A DNA stretch of 64,000 bases, from assembly GCF_018687715.1 (NCBI RefSeq), contig NC_056753.1, positions 27,281,445 to 27,345,444 of the forward strand, read 5' to 3'. The notes under the pieces were generated by a model. That model did no database searches. It saw only the letters and a program-made list of their open reading frames with translations, and was not told where the DNA came from. Below are positions 24,681-36,710 of this stretch, in pieces; the stretch's first letter is position 1; each line of letters starts with the position of its first letter. The position numbers and the translations under genes were made by a program. Origin of the DNA: Carya illinoinensis (taxonomy: Eukaryota > Streptophyta > Magnoliopsida > Fagales > Juglandaceae).

Positions 24681-25606
24681 TATTGGACTGATGGCTAAAG
24701 AAATTGTATCCACGAGTGAAACCATCCGAATTCACTAATAGCCACCACGGAAAATTATGACCATATAGCCTATTGTCACCATAATTGATTGGTGCTAAAT
24801 GGAGTAACAAATGGATTCCAATTTGTATTTTCAATCCTATTCTTCGTGGTAAAAACATAACTTTTACCCACCAAATGCAGTTTTTGTGGTAAACTGTTAT
24901 TGTTCATGAATTATATGCCACCACCCTCTCACGGCATCAATTGGTGGAAACTTCTTAATTCCCACGTAACTGTCATGTTTTTTCGACTTATGTTACTCCT
25001 GGAAATAACAGGGTAAGCCACCACAACTGCAGTGATGCTACTACTTTTGTCACGGCACAAGTTCATGGATTATAGAACTTTACCCATTATCATAAATGGA
25101 GGGGAATACTTATTAGCAATGATACATATCACGGTAAATACTTATTTGCAATGGAAGAATTTTCAGAGAATTCCTTCTTTTGACAAGGATGCTGGTAAGT
25201 AAATATTATTTATCACTAGATCACCTAATCCCAAACGAGTTATACTCACGATGAAGGGAGTAGCTAAAACGTTTATACGACTAAACCAGTGACGGTGAAA
25301 CTCATGGCTATAGAGGTTTTTCGGACTGCGGCTGTGGTGACAAGTGATGTTCCTGTCACCACAAAGGACTAGGTAGCAAGTCAATTTGCCACGAAGGGAA
25401 ACAGGTTTCTCCACCCCGACCTGTCGTGACAAAAAGTGATTTTTTTTCCACCACTTAATGAATTCATGTGAAAAGGTTAGTGCTCATGAATTATATGCCA
25501 CCAACGAGTCACGAGCGGAATTGGTGGGAAAAGCCGTTTTTCTCACATAACCCCCAGAGATGTCCACCAAATTGCCTTGTGGAAAAAACCAAAATTTGTT
25601 GTAGTG
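24681..25606. repeat. CACTA right subterminal repeats and terminus
   Basis: Words such as CCACCACGG, GTGGTAAA, TATGCCACCA and CACGGCA recur in both orientations, for example near 24735, 24847, 24910, 25040 and 25495, before the terminal TTTGTTGTAGTG (ending 25606). The repeated phrase CATGAATTATATGCCACCA occurs near 24904 and 25487. Confidence 0.75.
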
Positions 25607-28600
25607 AAGTGTAAGCTTGTATGGCAACTAACAGCATGCAGTGAAGACTCTATAATGAGACCTAAGTACTACACTAACAAATGTTTTAAACTAGTGTCAC
25701 TTATGTTTTGTGAGTTACCTATATATAAAAAATAAATAAAAACTTATGTTGGACGTACGAGTTCATTAACTCATTAGACGATTAGTATCTCTTCTACCAT
25801 CATAAATAAAAGGAGCAAGTCACAAAGTGATGTAGGTATATACATATCACAGAGTTACGAACAGTATTTTCAGCAAGAGATCTAAGGAACAAAAAATGGG
25901 CAATTGAATAGCAAGAGTAGGTTCGACACAAAAAACAAAATCACAACATCCCTATTAATTCTCCAGCACAGGTAGAACTCCACAAAACAATCCCAACACT
26001 TCGCATGGCTCTCATCCACATTCAAAACTACACAATTATTTCATCACTTCAGTACACAGTTCACAAATAACAAATAACCTCAACAATATACATACCTCTT
26101 CTCATGCATAGTTTATAGTGCTTAAGCTCTTTTAAAATTTTAAAATCTACAAATGGTTGACAATTATATTAAGTAAAGGACTTAATTTAATAGAGCATAC
26201 AATCTGATAAACCAAAGAAAATAATACTCAAATCGATCACTAACTTTTATGCTCCTTCATCATTGCCATATGCCAAAATGTCAACCATATAAAACTCATA
26301 TAGCCTGTAAGGGTGCACAAAGAAGGACAAAGACCCAGATGCAGTTCTTTTTGTTTCCTAGAAGATTAAACTCAAAATAATAATGAACAAAAGTGTCCTC
26401 CTAGATCATTCATCCAAAAAGACTAGAAGAGGAAAAAAAAAAACACAAAGTGTCCTCCCAAAATTCATTATATAGTAGATGGAAACTCTAATCTAGCACT
26501 AGTACCAAGCAAAGTGATTTCCTGATTTAAAATAGAAAAGAAGGCCTCAATTTTCAATTTAAGTACACTTGATCAATCCGATATCAAATTCACCTTATCA
26601 AAGCTATAACTAGTTTAATACAACTTCAATATGAAGATGACATGTTGACAGGATTTGCTAATGATGTTCGATCAAATATAATTATATTTGATATTTGAAT
26701 ATAAGAAGCGTGTGCATTATATTTGAATAGCTAGCCATCTTTTATTGCCTTCAGTATCCAAATCTGTTGTCTAATCTTTAATATTATTTGCAGCTCGATC
26801 CTCAGCATGTTCATTTCAAATGGAATCATTAAGAACATATAAATATATACGTGGGTAGCAATTCTCCAGCTGAATTGATTCGACCCTACCATATATATAT
26901 ATAGATTTTTTTTGAAAGGAAACTTATAACTAAGAAGAAGCTAGGTGTGCATGAAACTTATGATTCTTGTGGTTCCAAATTAACCAAAAATCATCTACAG
27001 GCTGCCATTCCTAGTGGGCTAAAAATCTCGGCTATCGCCTAATTAAATTAACCTTGCTCAAATATACCTCATGAATCCATCATTATTTCCGGCCTTAACC
27101 ATGATCTAAAATCTGACCTAATTGAATTTGGTAATTATGGCTAGTGAGAAATGATATATACAAATCCTAAATACACCAATCATCACGCAAGTCCTTTGAA
27201 TAAAAACTCACTTTTTTATGGAGCCCATATTTTTACAAAATACTTATACAAGATTTGTACATTAAAATTTATACCCAACATTACTCATAGCTAGTAGTAC
27301 TGTTATTGGGTAATGGCCAGCTAGCATGCATGCATGCACGTCTCCTAAACTTGAAACAATTTATAAGATGAATAACAAATATATAATTATATATAATATA
27401 TATATATATCTGCCTTTTGAAAATGCAGCTTGGTGGATCACAGAATTAGGAAACATATATAATAATGCTGCCATATTTTTGCTTTTAATTATCCTTCAAA
27501 TAATAATAATCTCTATCTTGCAGGCACTGAGATGAGCTTATTTCAGCAGCAACATATGCATGGGGGGCCATGAGCTAGCTATCATATCAGTTAGTTCATC
27601 CAATAGCTGATCATAATTATATATCAGTTATGTCATCCTACATTAATGTTTGCCTTTCTTCCTCCTAAATTAAACCCAATAGCCATTTAAATTTTAAAAA
27701 TTATATATTAAAACCGGTTTGATAACCAATATAAATATATATATATATGATTGTATATCAATCGTTATTAATTTTATATACTCGACATTGAGCCACGCTC
27801 CCTGATATGACATCTGGTTCGTCATGATCACGTTTTTAACCTACATTATGAATAATGATGATCATGAGTACCTGTACATTCACGGGTTCAACTCAATCTT
27901 AGTTTCTGGGGCTGATAGATAATTATATATAATATATATATATATATATTTATATATATGCATGCCTAGTTAGCTAGCTACTTTCGTGTCTCAATTTCTT
28001 TAATTACTGGAATTCTTTTCCCAGTCATGCAACTTTGATCTTTGCACATAATGATCTTTGTACTACTTGTTTATTATTATCTACTTGAACAATAAAATCT
28101 ACTTGTTCCATAGCTAGAAGACCACAATTATTAGAACTATAGAGAGAGATAGAGAGTATACCTCAACAGTCCAATATACGAAATCCAGAGGCTCAGGTGG
28201 GTGTTCTTTGCTCATTTCCCAAAGCAATCACAACATAATATATATATATATATATATGATGTCACCTGATCCATCCTACAGTATCATAGAATTTCACTGG
28301 ACCTCTTTAAAACTTTACAATAAATATTACCAAAACAATGTGTATAAAAAACTCCAACGCAATCATCATCATCAAATTATATTCTAAAATGATAATTGCA
28401 TATCAGATATTCTCTCACACGATAATTCTTTTATTTTTTTTCATATTCAAGCAAACATAAAAGTAACATCAGTTATTTCAAAACGTGGATATAGTTATAA
28501 CAACCTGCTATTCACCTTGTTCATTGTCCTCCCAAACCCTTCTATTAGCTCAAGCACAACAACATCATCATCATTCATGGTAAAACCCTACAACATCATC

Positions 28601-29710
28601 CCCAAGAACACCATCGCCATTATCCTGATCAGCATAGATTCATTTTTAGGTAAGAATAATATACCACAATTCCTATTTTATTTGATCCCCCCCCCAAAAA
28701 AAAAAATATCTTCAATCATGATGTGTGCATGACATATAATAAATATGTCCCATTCACAACAATTCATAAACTTGACAGCAGGACATACAAGCATCCTCAA
28801 AGATCTATTGAGGCAACTTCATTTTCATTGCTACATTTATATATGCAGGGATGAACATACAGACCCCTACTCAGAATTCACAATGACACAATGAATGAAA
28901 CTGTAAAAAGAAGGCCATAAATTATGCCTTGTTAATAGCTATTACTCTAGGTTGTATATACTAACAATAATAGGAGAGGAGATTTAGCTTACCGTGTATA
29001 GCTTCCTAAAATCACTCTATGTAAATTAGCTAGCTTACCATATATAGCTCCCTAAGATCACCATTGAACAACATATGAATAAAAATCTCCTACACCAAAC
29101 TTTAATTCTACTTGAGAATAGCTTTTATTGCAATTAATATGGCCGCACTCATACGTAGATTTGCATTCTAGATTACGGTCCAACTGCTCCATTAATAATT
29201 GCTCCTAGATTGAATGAACGGTTCGTTAAGGCCTATCAAATTCTAAGAAAATTCAATATTAATTATCACCACAAAAACTAAGGTTTGAAAAGCCACAAAT
29301 CATACAGTGTAAAATAAAATATATGAGAATGAATCAAAGGCTTACTTAACTTCCATGGAAATTTTCATCTACTACCTTGACAAGAATCCTTCACATAATT
29401 TTTGTTTATTGTGTTGCAACATTCTTTTATGCCCATGCCATTTACATCCTTATCCAACAGCAACGCTAGATAATATCAGTACTACTCATCACGATAGTTA
29501 ACATTCATACAGTCAAGCTCAAAAATCCCTCAATTGCCCAATGACTCCCACAATACAAAAGTAGACAACCTTCCTCTTTATTTGTGTGTGTGTGTGTGTG
29601 TAAAAATATATATATATATATATATATATTGGCCACCCACCATCTCCCACTACCAAAAAGTGCCCAAAATACTCAAAAATGTCCTTCTCATTATTTCTCA
29701 TCGACACTCA
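25607..29710. other. AT-rich interval without a gene
   Basis: No supported coding region. It contains many AT microsatellites (about 27393-27410, 27735-27750, 27920-27960, 28237-28257) and a TG-then-TA compound microsatellite at 29583-29630. It may include the downstream end of the minus-strand CACTA block, but no terminus is convincing. Confidence 0.5.
29583..29630. repeat. Compound (TG)n/(TA)n microsatellite
   Basis: A GTGTGTGTGTG run is followed within a few bases by ATATATATATAT. It lies just downstream of the minus-strand accessory gene. Confidence 0.9.
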
Positions 29711-31559
29711 CAGAGTCTCTCCACGAAACTGAAGAGACTCCGTGTAGGACAAAAAATTTTGGAAAAATGTCCTCATCATCTTATCAGTTTCATTTTGCCT
29801 CTCACGAAGTACTCGCACTTCATCTTGAATTGCATCAAGCTGCGTCTTTAACTTGTCGGCATCTTTCCTATAATTCTCAACATCTTTATTGTAATTGTCA
29901 GCATCTTGTTTGTGTTTTTTAATTAAGGCATGGTGCTCTTTTTCTCTTTGTCTGTCCCATTGTCTTGTCAAGTCTGTGATAACCATCTCTCCTAGCCCCT
30001 TTGTGTATCCTAGTCTATAACCAAGGACCTCCCTAAATAAACTTGTTGTTGCTTCATCATTGCGTTGCTCAGGCTCAAGACCATCCAGCTTCCCAATCAT
30101 CTCCTTCTGCACGTGAAAATTTTAATGGTTATTGTTAAGTTGTGTGGTAACATATGAATAAATCACGTTCAAATACGAAGCTGCAAACCATCTTTTGATT
30201 AGCAACAAATAGCCTAAAATAAGGATCATACTCACATAGGTGTTTTTAGTTGCTGAGGTGACAAATTTACCATCCTTCTTTGACCAATGAGTCTCCTTAT
30301 AGAACTCTACCAAATTTGCATTTACAACCCGCTACTAGTGTGTAATTTTTATAGGTAGATGTTCAATCAAAAACATTGATTATCCAGGAAACATATGCAC
30401 ATATGATTTGTCAACCACACAAACACATCAATACGAGACATATGCACAAATTAGTTGACATGTACATTTCTTAACTTTATAGTCACAAATGCAAATGTGT
30501 GCTATGCAATAAAACCTCTACCAATAAAAAATTGCACATTTATGCCACTCTCATGCCTCATCCTCACAAACTAATTGATCTCTCCTTCTATATATGAGGT
30601 CATTCTAACCAATTTCAATGTCGTATGTTAAATAAGTTGTACCCAACTCTATAATACCACATTCTAATTATTTATACGTTAACACAAACATGTATACGAC
30701 ATGGACCTCAAAACTGTACCAACTATGTTTCTAATTTTTTTATTTTATGAAAGAACCTTTAATGCGTTCTCAAACTAGAGATGAGGGTAACCAACATGAT
30801 TCTGCATTTTATGTTGCACCCTTACAAATGTATAATGGAATTTGTGGACCAGTATAAATGCAACAAATGGGTTGTGATAGAAAGATTATTGGAGAATGGG
30901 TGGTGACATTAGTCTAGGCTGAAATTAGTTAAAATTACATACCTTCTCCAATATCCTAACAAAGGATTTCCGGCCTGCTGTGTGGTTGATGGTTAAGGCC
31001 TTTCTATTCTCCCAATTTTGCCTTGACATTTTCTGCCATTAAAATCCAATGTCAGCTAACCCAAATCGTGTAATAAACAAACTAAGTAAAGGCCTTGTTA
31101 AATTCCTCCAGTTTTATATTTTAAATAACCAATATATACATTGAATTCCTCGCGTCCCCACCTCCAACACAAGGTAACCCAAACGTTCAAGTCGACCAAT
31201 GAACAACTAGAAGCTAATGCTTCTTTGTGGCTTCTGTATGATTCATATTTTTTATGTAATTGGTGATGGATGCATTGAACCTCTTACGCAGCTACTTGAA
31301 GATACTCAACCTATGATTCTCCAACATCACGTTAACTTCATATTGTATTGTACGCCCACTTCAATCAGTTAGTATGAAAGGCAATATATCTTACCCTCAC
31401 ATGGTCGATCAACTCGTCCTTTTGTGCCTGTGGCACATTGGTCCATCTCACATAGCTCATGTCGTAATGTTGTTTTATTATTTGCATTACTCGTGCTGTA
31501 AACATAGATAAGTTCGTATAGCACGGTGCCATTTCGCCGTCATTAATCTTCAAGAGCAC
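29711..31559 (-). pseudogene. Transposase_24-type CACTA accessory gene, minus strand, probably decayed
   Basis: Exons recognised by homology to the gene at 20656-22499: about 31397-31559 (TARVMQIIKQHYDMSYVRW, ending at a GGTAAG donor); 30943-31032 (HTAGRKSFVRILEK, with in-phase AG and GT borders); 30236-30331 (VEFYKETHW, ending at GTGAGT); and about 29711-30112 (coiled-coil C-terminus rich in K, D and E, with NYNKDVENYRKDADK). Splice sites are conserved in the last three exons. I could not find the exon matching 21363-21571 of the first gene, nor a clear first exon, so the gene is probably incomplete. Confidence 0.7.
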
Positions 31560-32244
31560 TTTTTCTTACTTCCTCAACTTTTTGAACTCAATACACTTAG
31601 CTGGCCCACGTCTTCATTTGGGCTGTTCTTGGTTTGCTGCAAGCATTGTGGAGGCAGTCACATCCATATTTCAAGAAAACAAAAATGGACTATCAGTCTT
31701 CAGAAAGCATCTTTTGTTGTTTACACATGTCCTGGGGGTTCTGTAGTGAAGATGGAACATAAGTGAGAACCATACCGATATTGTCTCCATTGGGTGGGGT
31801 GACAACTGTACTTGTCTCCGCTAGGTAGGGTGACAACTGTAACGATATTGTCCCCGTTAGGTGGGGGTTCTCTTACGGGTGAGGGTTCTCTATTCTGCTT
31901 GGGTCAAGGCATTGGAATGGGACATGGAGGCTCCCATGGATGACTGAGAGGCTAAGTTGAGTCATCTGAGCCTGACTGATCTACATCTGAAGGGCTGTGG
32001 TATGATGCGATATGAACTCCTCATGGTCGGCATGCTCTACATGAGTACAGTACAAATCTTCTGCCACGAACACCTCGTCCAGCCCCTCTTCCTCGGGAAC
32101 TTTCTCTCATCGTGTCACCTGCATTTATTTACATGACCCCATTTAAGATACAAGTGATTCCAACCAATTTAATAAAGCATGGGATCCACATTAAAAAAAA
32201 AGTGACTCTAATACCCATTTTTTATACAACTAATATCTACTGCA

Positions 32245-32296
32245 AATGATGGATTGCTATATTTTGTGTAATACACCTATATAGCAATCCATCATT
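32245..32296. repeat. Perfect hairpin, 18-bp arms, 16-nt loop
   Basis: Arms 32245-32262 (AATGATGGATTGCTATAT) and 32279-32296 are exact reverse complements. Confidence 0.95.
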
Positions 32297-33006
32297 ATAT
32301 TCTAACATTATTGAGAAATGACACATGAATGTTCAAGGGTTTTCTTCTTTTCCCACAAAGAATTCAATGATCTAGCATGGATGAAAAAGGACCCGCATTA
32401 CCAACTATAAGAATTTGCTTAATTTTCAAAATATTTTCCTTCGGGGTTGATCCTCCTCATTTCTTGCAGACTAAAGTTGGGAATGGTCAAACTTTATATA
32501 GTTAGCGCTTGTGTGTTTGCTAAGACTTGGTTACTGATCATAGAGCAACGATAAGCCCACATTGTCATTATTAAAATCATGATTATAATTAATTGCTCTA
32601 TGGAGTTGGAGCTAGTTAAAATATTGGCAATAGAGAAAAATATATAAGATAAAGCAAAATATACAAATTGATTAAGAAATTAAGGAAATGACAAAGTAGG
32701 GAAGTAATCAATGCTAGCTAGTTGTTTAATTACAAAGTTAACCTGCATTAATCATGCCAGACACATGCATGCACAAGCTAGAAATTACAAATTAAATTTA
32801 TGCATTGCTAATAATTCCTAATTATATATGCTCTTGATCTTTAGAATTCTATTTGATTTACATTCTTGATCATGTAGTAGTCCTCATGTGGGGCAACATG
32901 ATTTTTGGATTTTACATCATGAGGAGATCTAGATTTATCCATTTTGCATTTAAAGACAAAATAGTACATTGCAAGTTTCATCAACTTTTGAGACCAAAAA
33001 AGGAAG

Positions 33007-33098
33007 CAAGTAATGTATCATTACAGCTATATTCATAGTGGGGCATTCGGAATCTATAGCTTGAACAAAATATTGATTATGAAATGATACATTACTTG
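33007..33098. repeat. Inverted repeat, 16-bp perfect arms, ~60-nt loop
   Basis: Arms 33007-33022 (CAAGTAATGTATCATT) and 33083-33098 are exact reverse complements. The loop contains further AGCTATA / TATAGCT complementarity (about 33025-33062), so a longer imperfect stem is possible. Confidence 0.9.
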
Positions 33099-33248
33099 AC
33101 CCAAATGGTGAATCAAAACTAACCGGATCATTATAACTTAGTTGAAAGGAACATACATATATTTCTTGATACTGTATATTGTCCACATACACATTACAAA
33201 AAAGGTAAACTCAATATTGGAAGTGCCGCAACGATTTTAGCTGGTTGT

Positions 33249-36200
33249 CTAGGCTAATAGAGACTCGTCATCTTTGGAAAGGTCCTTCTCATCTAAATAT
33301 TCCCCATCACCAGAAGCATCTCTTGAACTAAAATTAATCATGTGATCGTTAATAAAGTCTGCCGAATTTACGTTTTGACCAGTCGGACTTGTTACTTCTT
33401 ATGCATCAATCAAGCTAGGTTCTATATCATTCCTATTCAGTGGAGTTGACACTGGACATGCATCACACTCCAATGGTGCATAATCATATGACTCCTTAGT
33501 TTCTTGATAGGCATTATCATCACTTGATGAGCGATCAATATCTTCTAACACCCTTGGCACTGATGGAATGTCATATACATTCCTGTTTGTGTACTTCTGC
33601 ATTACAAACTATCTCCATTTTGCCCTTATATCTATGATGTAAAAACACTGGGAAGCCTGGCATGCCAACACAAATGGTTCATTTTTATACTAAGTCATAT
33701 CCGTGCTGATACTGGTCATATGGTTATCAACTCATACCCCTTGTCTTGGATTACTAATGTTAAACCAATCACACATAAACAAGTACATGCATCGCCAACC
33801 CATGTAGTGTAACTCCACGATCTCATTAATAACATTGTAGAAATCTACATTATTAGTACTTTCTTCCCCAGTTACCAACACCTTTGAATTTTGTGTACGC
33901 AGCCATAGTTCACGTTGTTTTGTATGGAACCTTTTGCCATTTATAATGCAAGTAGCATAGGATGCAACCCACCGTTCAGGACTGCAAGCTAACAAATACA
34001 AATCATCAGTCACATCAAGTAGGTTGGTGATACTCTGGTCCTGAACCTACAACAATATTATTGGAAGGTCATCACTTATGGTTTTTTCAACTTAGTCAGA
34101 AAGGATCGAGTTCACCTAACTATGGAGGAGCAAGCTAACTTACACATTTCTTCAACCAATTTGAAAATTCAGTTTGATTTGTTCGATTGATACAATTTGG
34201 GTTATGCACCTTATATTTCTTGTAGTGTTCCTCGCATTTAGAGAACACAAAATCGTGCAACAATATACGTAAGATACACTAGGGACATACAACTCCTAAA
34301 TGGGTTGTCCCCAAAAAGCCATAAAAAATTAAGTTTAAACTTGAGAGATAATGGATGTTTAGTCTAGGTAGGGTCCAATAAATCTTAGCGAAGTTGTTGA
34401 GGACGTACCAGGTTGCTTCCTTTAGTTTATTTGATAATTGCCTGTTGGAAGCTATATCCATGGGATGAACTGTCTGGATGAAAATTTTGAATCCATCTAT
34501 ATTCTCGGCTTCACTATCAATCCGTTTGACTAAACTTCATCTCAACATCTTGGAGATACATTGAGCAAAATGTCAGGCATTTAATGTGAATATAGGCTTC
34601 GGCTATTGAGCCTTCTGGGTGGGCTTTATTCTTAACTTACCGCTTGAACTTGTCCAGATACCTCTCAAATAGGTACATCCACCTATATTGTACTGGACCC
34701 CCAGTATGGCATCATGGGGTAAGTGAATAGCTAGGTCGAACATGATATCGAAAAAAGATAGGGGAAATATCATCTCCAATTTGTATAAAATTGTGGCAAT
34801 ATCAATTTGGAACTAAGATATTTGGTTAACATCCAAGGTTCGGGCACACAATCCCTTGAAGAAAGTGCACAGTTCAATCAAGGCCAATGCAATACTAGTT
34901 TGTAAGAACCCCCCAACAGCAATAGGAAGTAGTCTTTGCATGGAAACATGACAGTCATAACTTTTCAACCCTAAGATTCTGCAATCTCATACAAAAACAC
35001 AATGCGAGATGCTCGAAGTGAATCCACATGAAAATTTCACATGGGCCAGCCATTTACAAAATTTATTCCTTTTGTCACCATGTAATATGTATAATACAAG
35101 TGGCATTGTAACACGTTCACTGTCATGCTTCAAATGTAATTTTTTTCTAAAGCCAAAAATCTTCAGGTCACTTCGAGAATTGATATTATCTTTAGTTTTA
35201 CTAGGAATATTTATTAAAGTTCACAATATGTTATCAAAAATATTCTTTTCAACATGCATGACATCTAGATTATGTCAAAGGCACAGGGTTACCCAATAGG
35301 ATAGCTTGAAGAAAATGCTATATTTTGTCCAATTCAACTCTTCAACAATACGTTTTCTCTTTTGATGAGATTTACCAAATTGCACATCCCCAAATATCAG
35401 TAGTTGAGCTAAAGTATTAGATCCTTATAAAACCCTTGGTGGTATGCGATAATCTTCTTTACCATTGAACAAATGTTTTCTCGTTCGCCACATGTGATCG
35501 GGCAACAAGAAACGAGGATGTCTCATATAACAATGTTTTCGACCATACTTCAACTAATTGGAGTTTGTGCCCTTATTACAAGATGGACAAGCCAATTTTC
35601 CTTTTGTTGACCACCCAGAAAGAATCTCATATGCTAGAAAGTCATTGATTGTCTACATTAAAGCAGAGTGCAACATGAACGTTTCCTTTGTGGGGCATCA
35701 TATGTAGGTACCCCATATTCCCAAAATTCAAGTAGTTCATTGACTAACGGTTGCAAGTAAACATCAATGTCATTACTTGCAGATTTTGGCCCAGGAATAA
35801 TGAGAGATGTCATGCAAAATTGGTCATTCATGTAAAAACACGACGACAAGTTATACAGGATCAGGATTGCTGGCCAAATGCTATATGGTTTAGCCATATT
35901 GTTAAGGGGATTGAAACCGTCACTTGCCAGAACAAGCCTTACATTGCGAGCATCTTGCATGAACCAACTATGGTCGTCATCAAATCTCTTCCAGAACTCT
36001 GCGTCTGTAGGATGTCTCATACTAGCCTCATCGTTTGGTCGTTGCTCTTTATGCCATCTTATATCACGTCATCAATTATGAATTTTGTGATAATTGAAAC
36101 CCAAACCCCTCTCTAATGACCTTGACTCCTCACATGAATGTGGCAATTCATCATCAGGAAAGGCAGACCGCAACAAGTTAAGTAGTATATCAAATGACTT

Positions 36201-36710
36201 TATTGACCACCCACCGAGTGTCTTAATGTGTAACAACTTCACAATGAATGATAGTTTTGAGAATTTTGTATAACCAGCAAAAAGTGGACATCGGGCATCC
36301 TCTAGTAGCTCAAGAGATGAACTTGGGGAGGGATCTGATAGTGATCCACCAGTTGGCAATGGATTACTATGATCTTGGGGAACATCAATAAATGTGCCTA
36401 CCCAAATGTCATCTAACATATGGTCCATGTCATCAATGTAGTCATCGGCATAATCAGCAGCACTATCATCATCGTCGTCATTGTAACTTCGTGTTTCCTC
36501 TTCCCTAAGAAATATCCACTGGATATAATTTGGATTGATCATTTTCATGAACAAATGAGTCTCTACATCAAATATAGGCAAGAAGAGAGTATTATAGCAT
36601 GAACGACATGGACATCGAATGCGATCACTTCCATAGGAATGGTTTTGTACCAGGTTAAGGAAAGTGTTAACCCCATTGGCATATGTAGGCAATTGAAGTC
36701 TATCGGTCAA
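33249..36710 (-). pseudogene. TNP2-type CACTA transposase, minus strand, decayed
   Basis: Recognisable pieces in order on the minus strand: N-terminal transposase-associated domain (36710-36072, RIRCPCRSCYN cysteine cluster, FSKLSFIVKLLHIK); start of the Transposase_21 core (36020-35658, DGFNPLNNMAKPYSIWP, PGPKSASNDIDVYL); a heavily damaged middle (35650-34300); a DUF4216-like part (34013-33732, VELHYMGWRCMYLF); and an acidic tail (33602 down to a TAG at 33249-33251, with an in-frame TAA at 33399-33401). The usual MDKSWM start is missing and many frame breaks occur. It matches the first element's TNP2 domain by domain, with extensive substitutions. Confidence 0.8.

Larger units (their letters stand above)
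8190..25606 (+). mobile_element. CACTA (En/Spm) DNA transposon, 17.4 kb
   Basis: The left end reads CACTACAACAATTTGAGG and the right end, reverse-complemented, reads CACTACAACAAATTTTGG; both continue with a GGTTTTT(T/G)CCAC block. The interior has the expected two genes in the same orientation: a TNP2-type transposase (12502-16147) and a Transposase_24 gene (20656-22499). Both ends carry subterminal repeats built on CCAC(G/C)A words. Flanking triplets are AGA (left) and AAG (right), so a clean 3-bp target duplication is not seen. Its main transposase gene is broken. Confidence 0.85.
31560..33248. other. Spacer of second CACTA element
   Basis: No clear coding region, although an upstream exon of the accessory gene could lie at 31580-32110. 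At 31770-31885 a GATATTGTC(T/C)CC...GGTGGGGTGACAACTG unit repeats about three times. Two perfect hairpins occur: 32245-32296 (18-bp arms) and 33007-33098 (16-bp arms). Confidence 0.5.
29711..36710 (-). mobile_element. Second CACTA (En/Spm) element, minus strand, coding block only
   Basis: On the minus strand the order is a TNP2-type gene (36710 down to 33249) then a Transposase_24-type gene (31559 down to 29711), the same order as in the first CACTA element but inverted. Coordinates mark only the coding block. No CACTA terminus with a matching partner was found on either side. Both genes are diverged from those of the first element and carry more damage, so this looks like an older, separate insertion and not an inverted copy. 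Confidence 0.7.
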
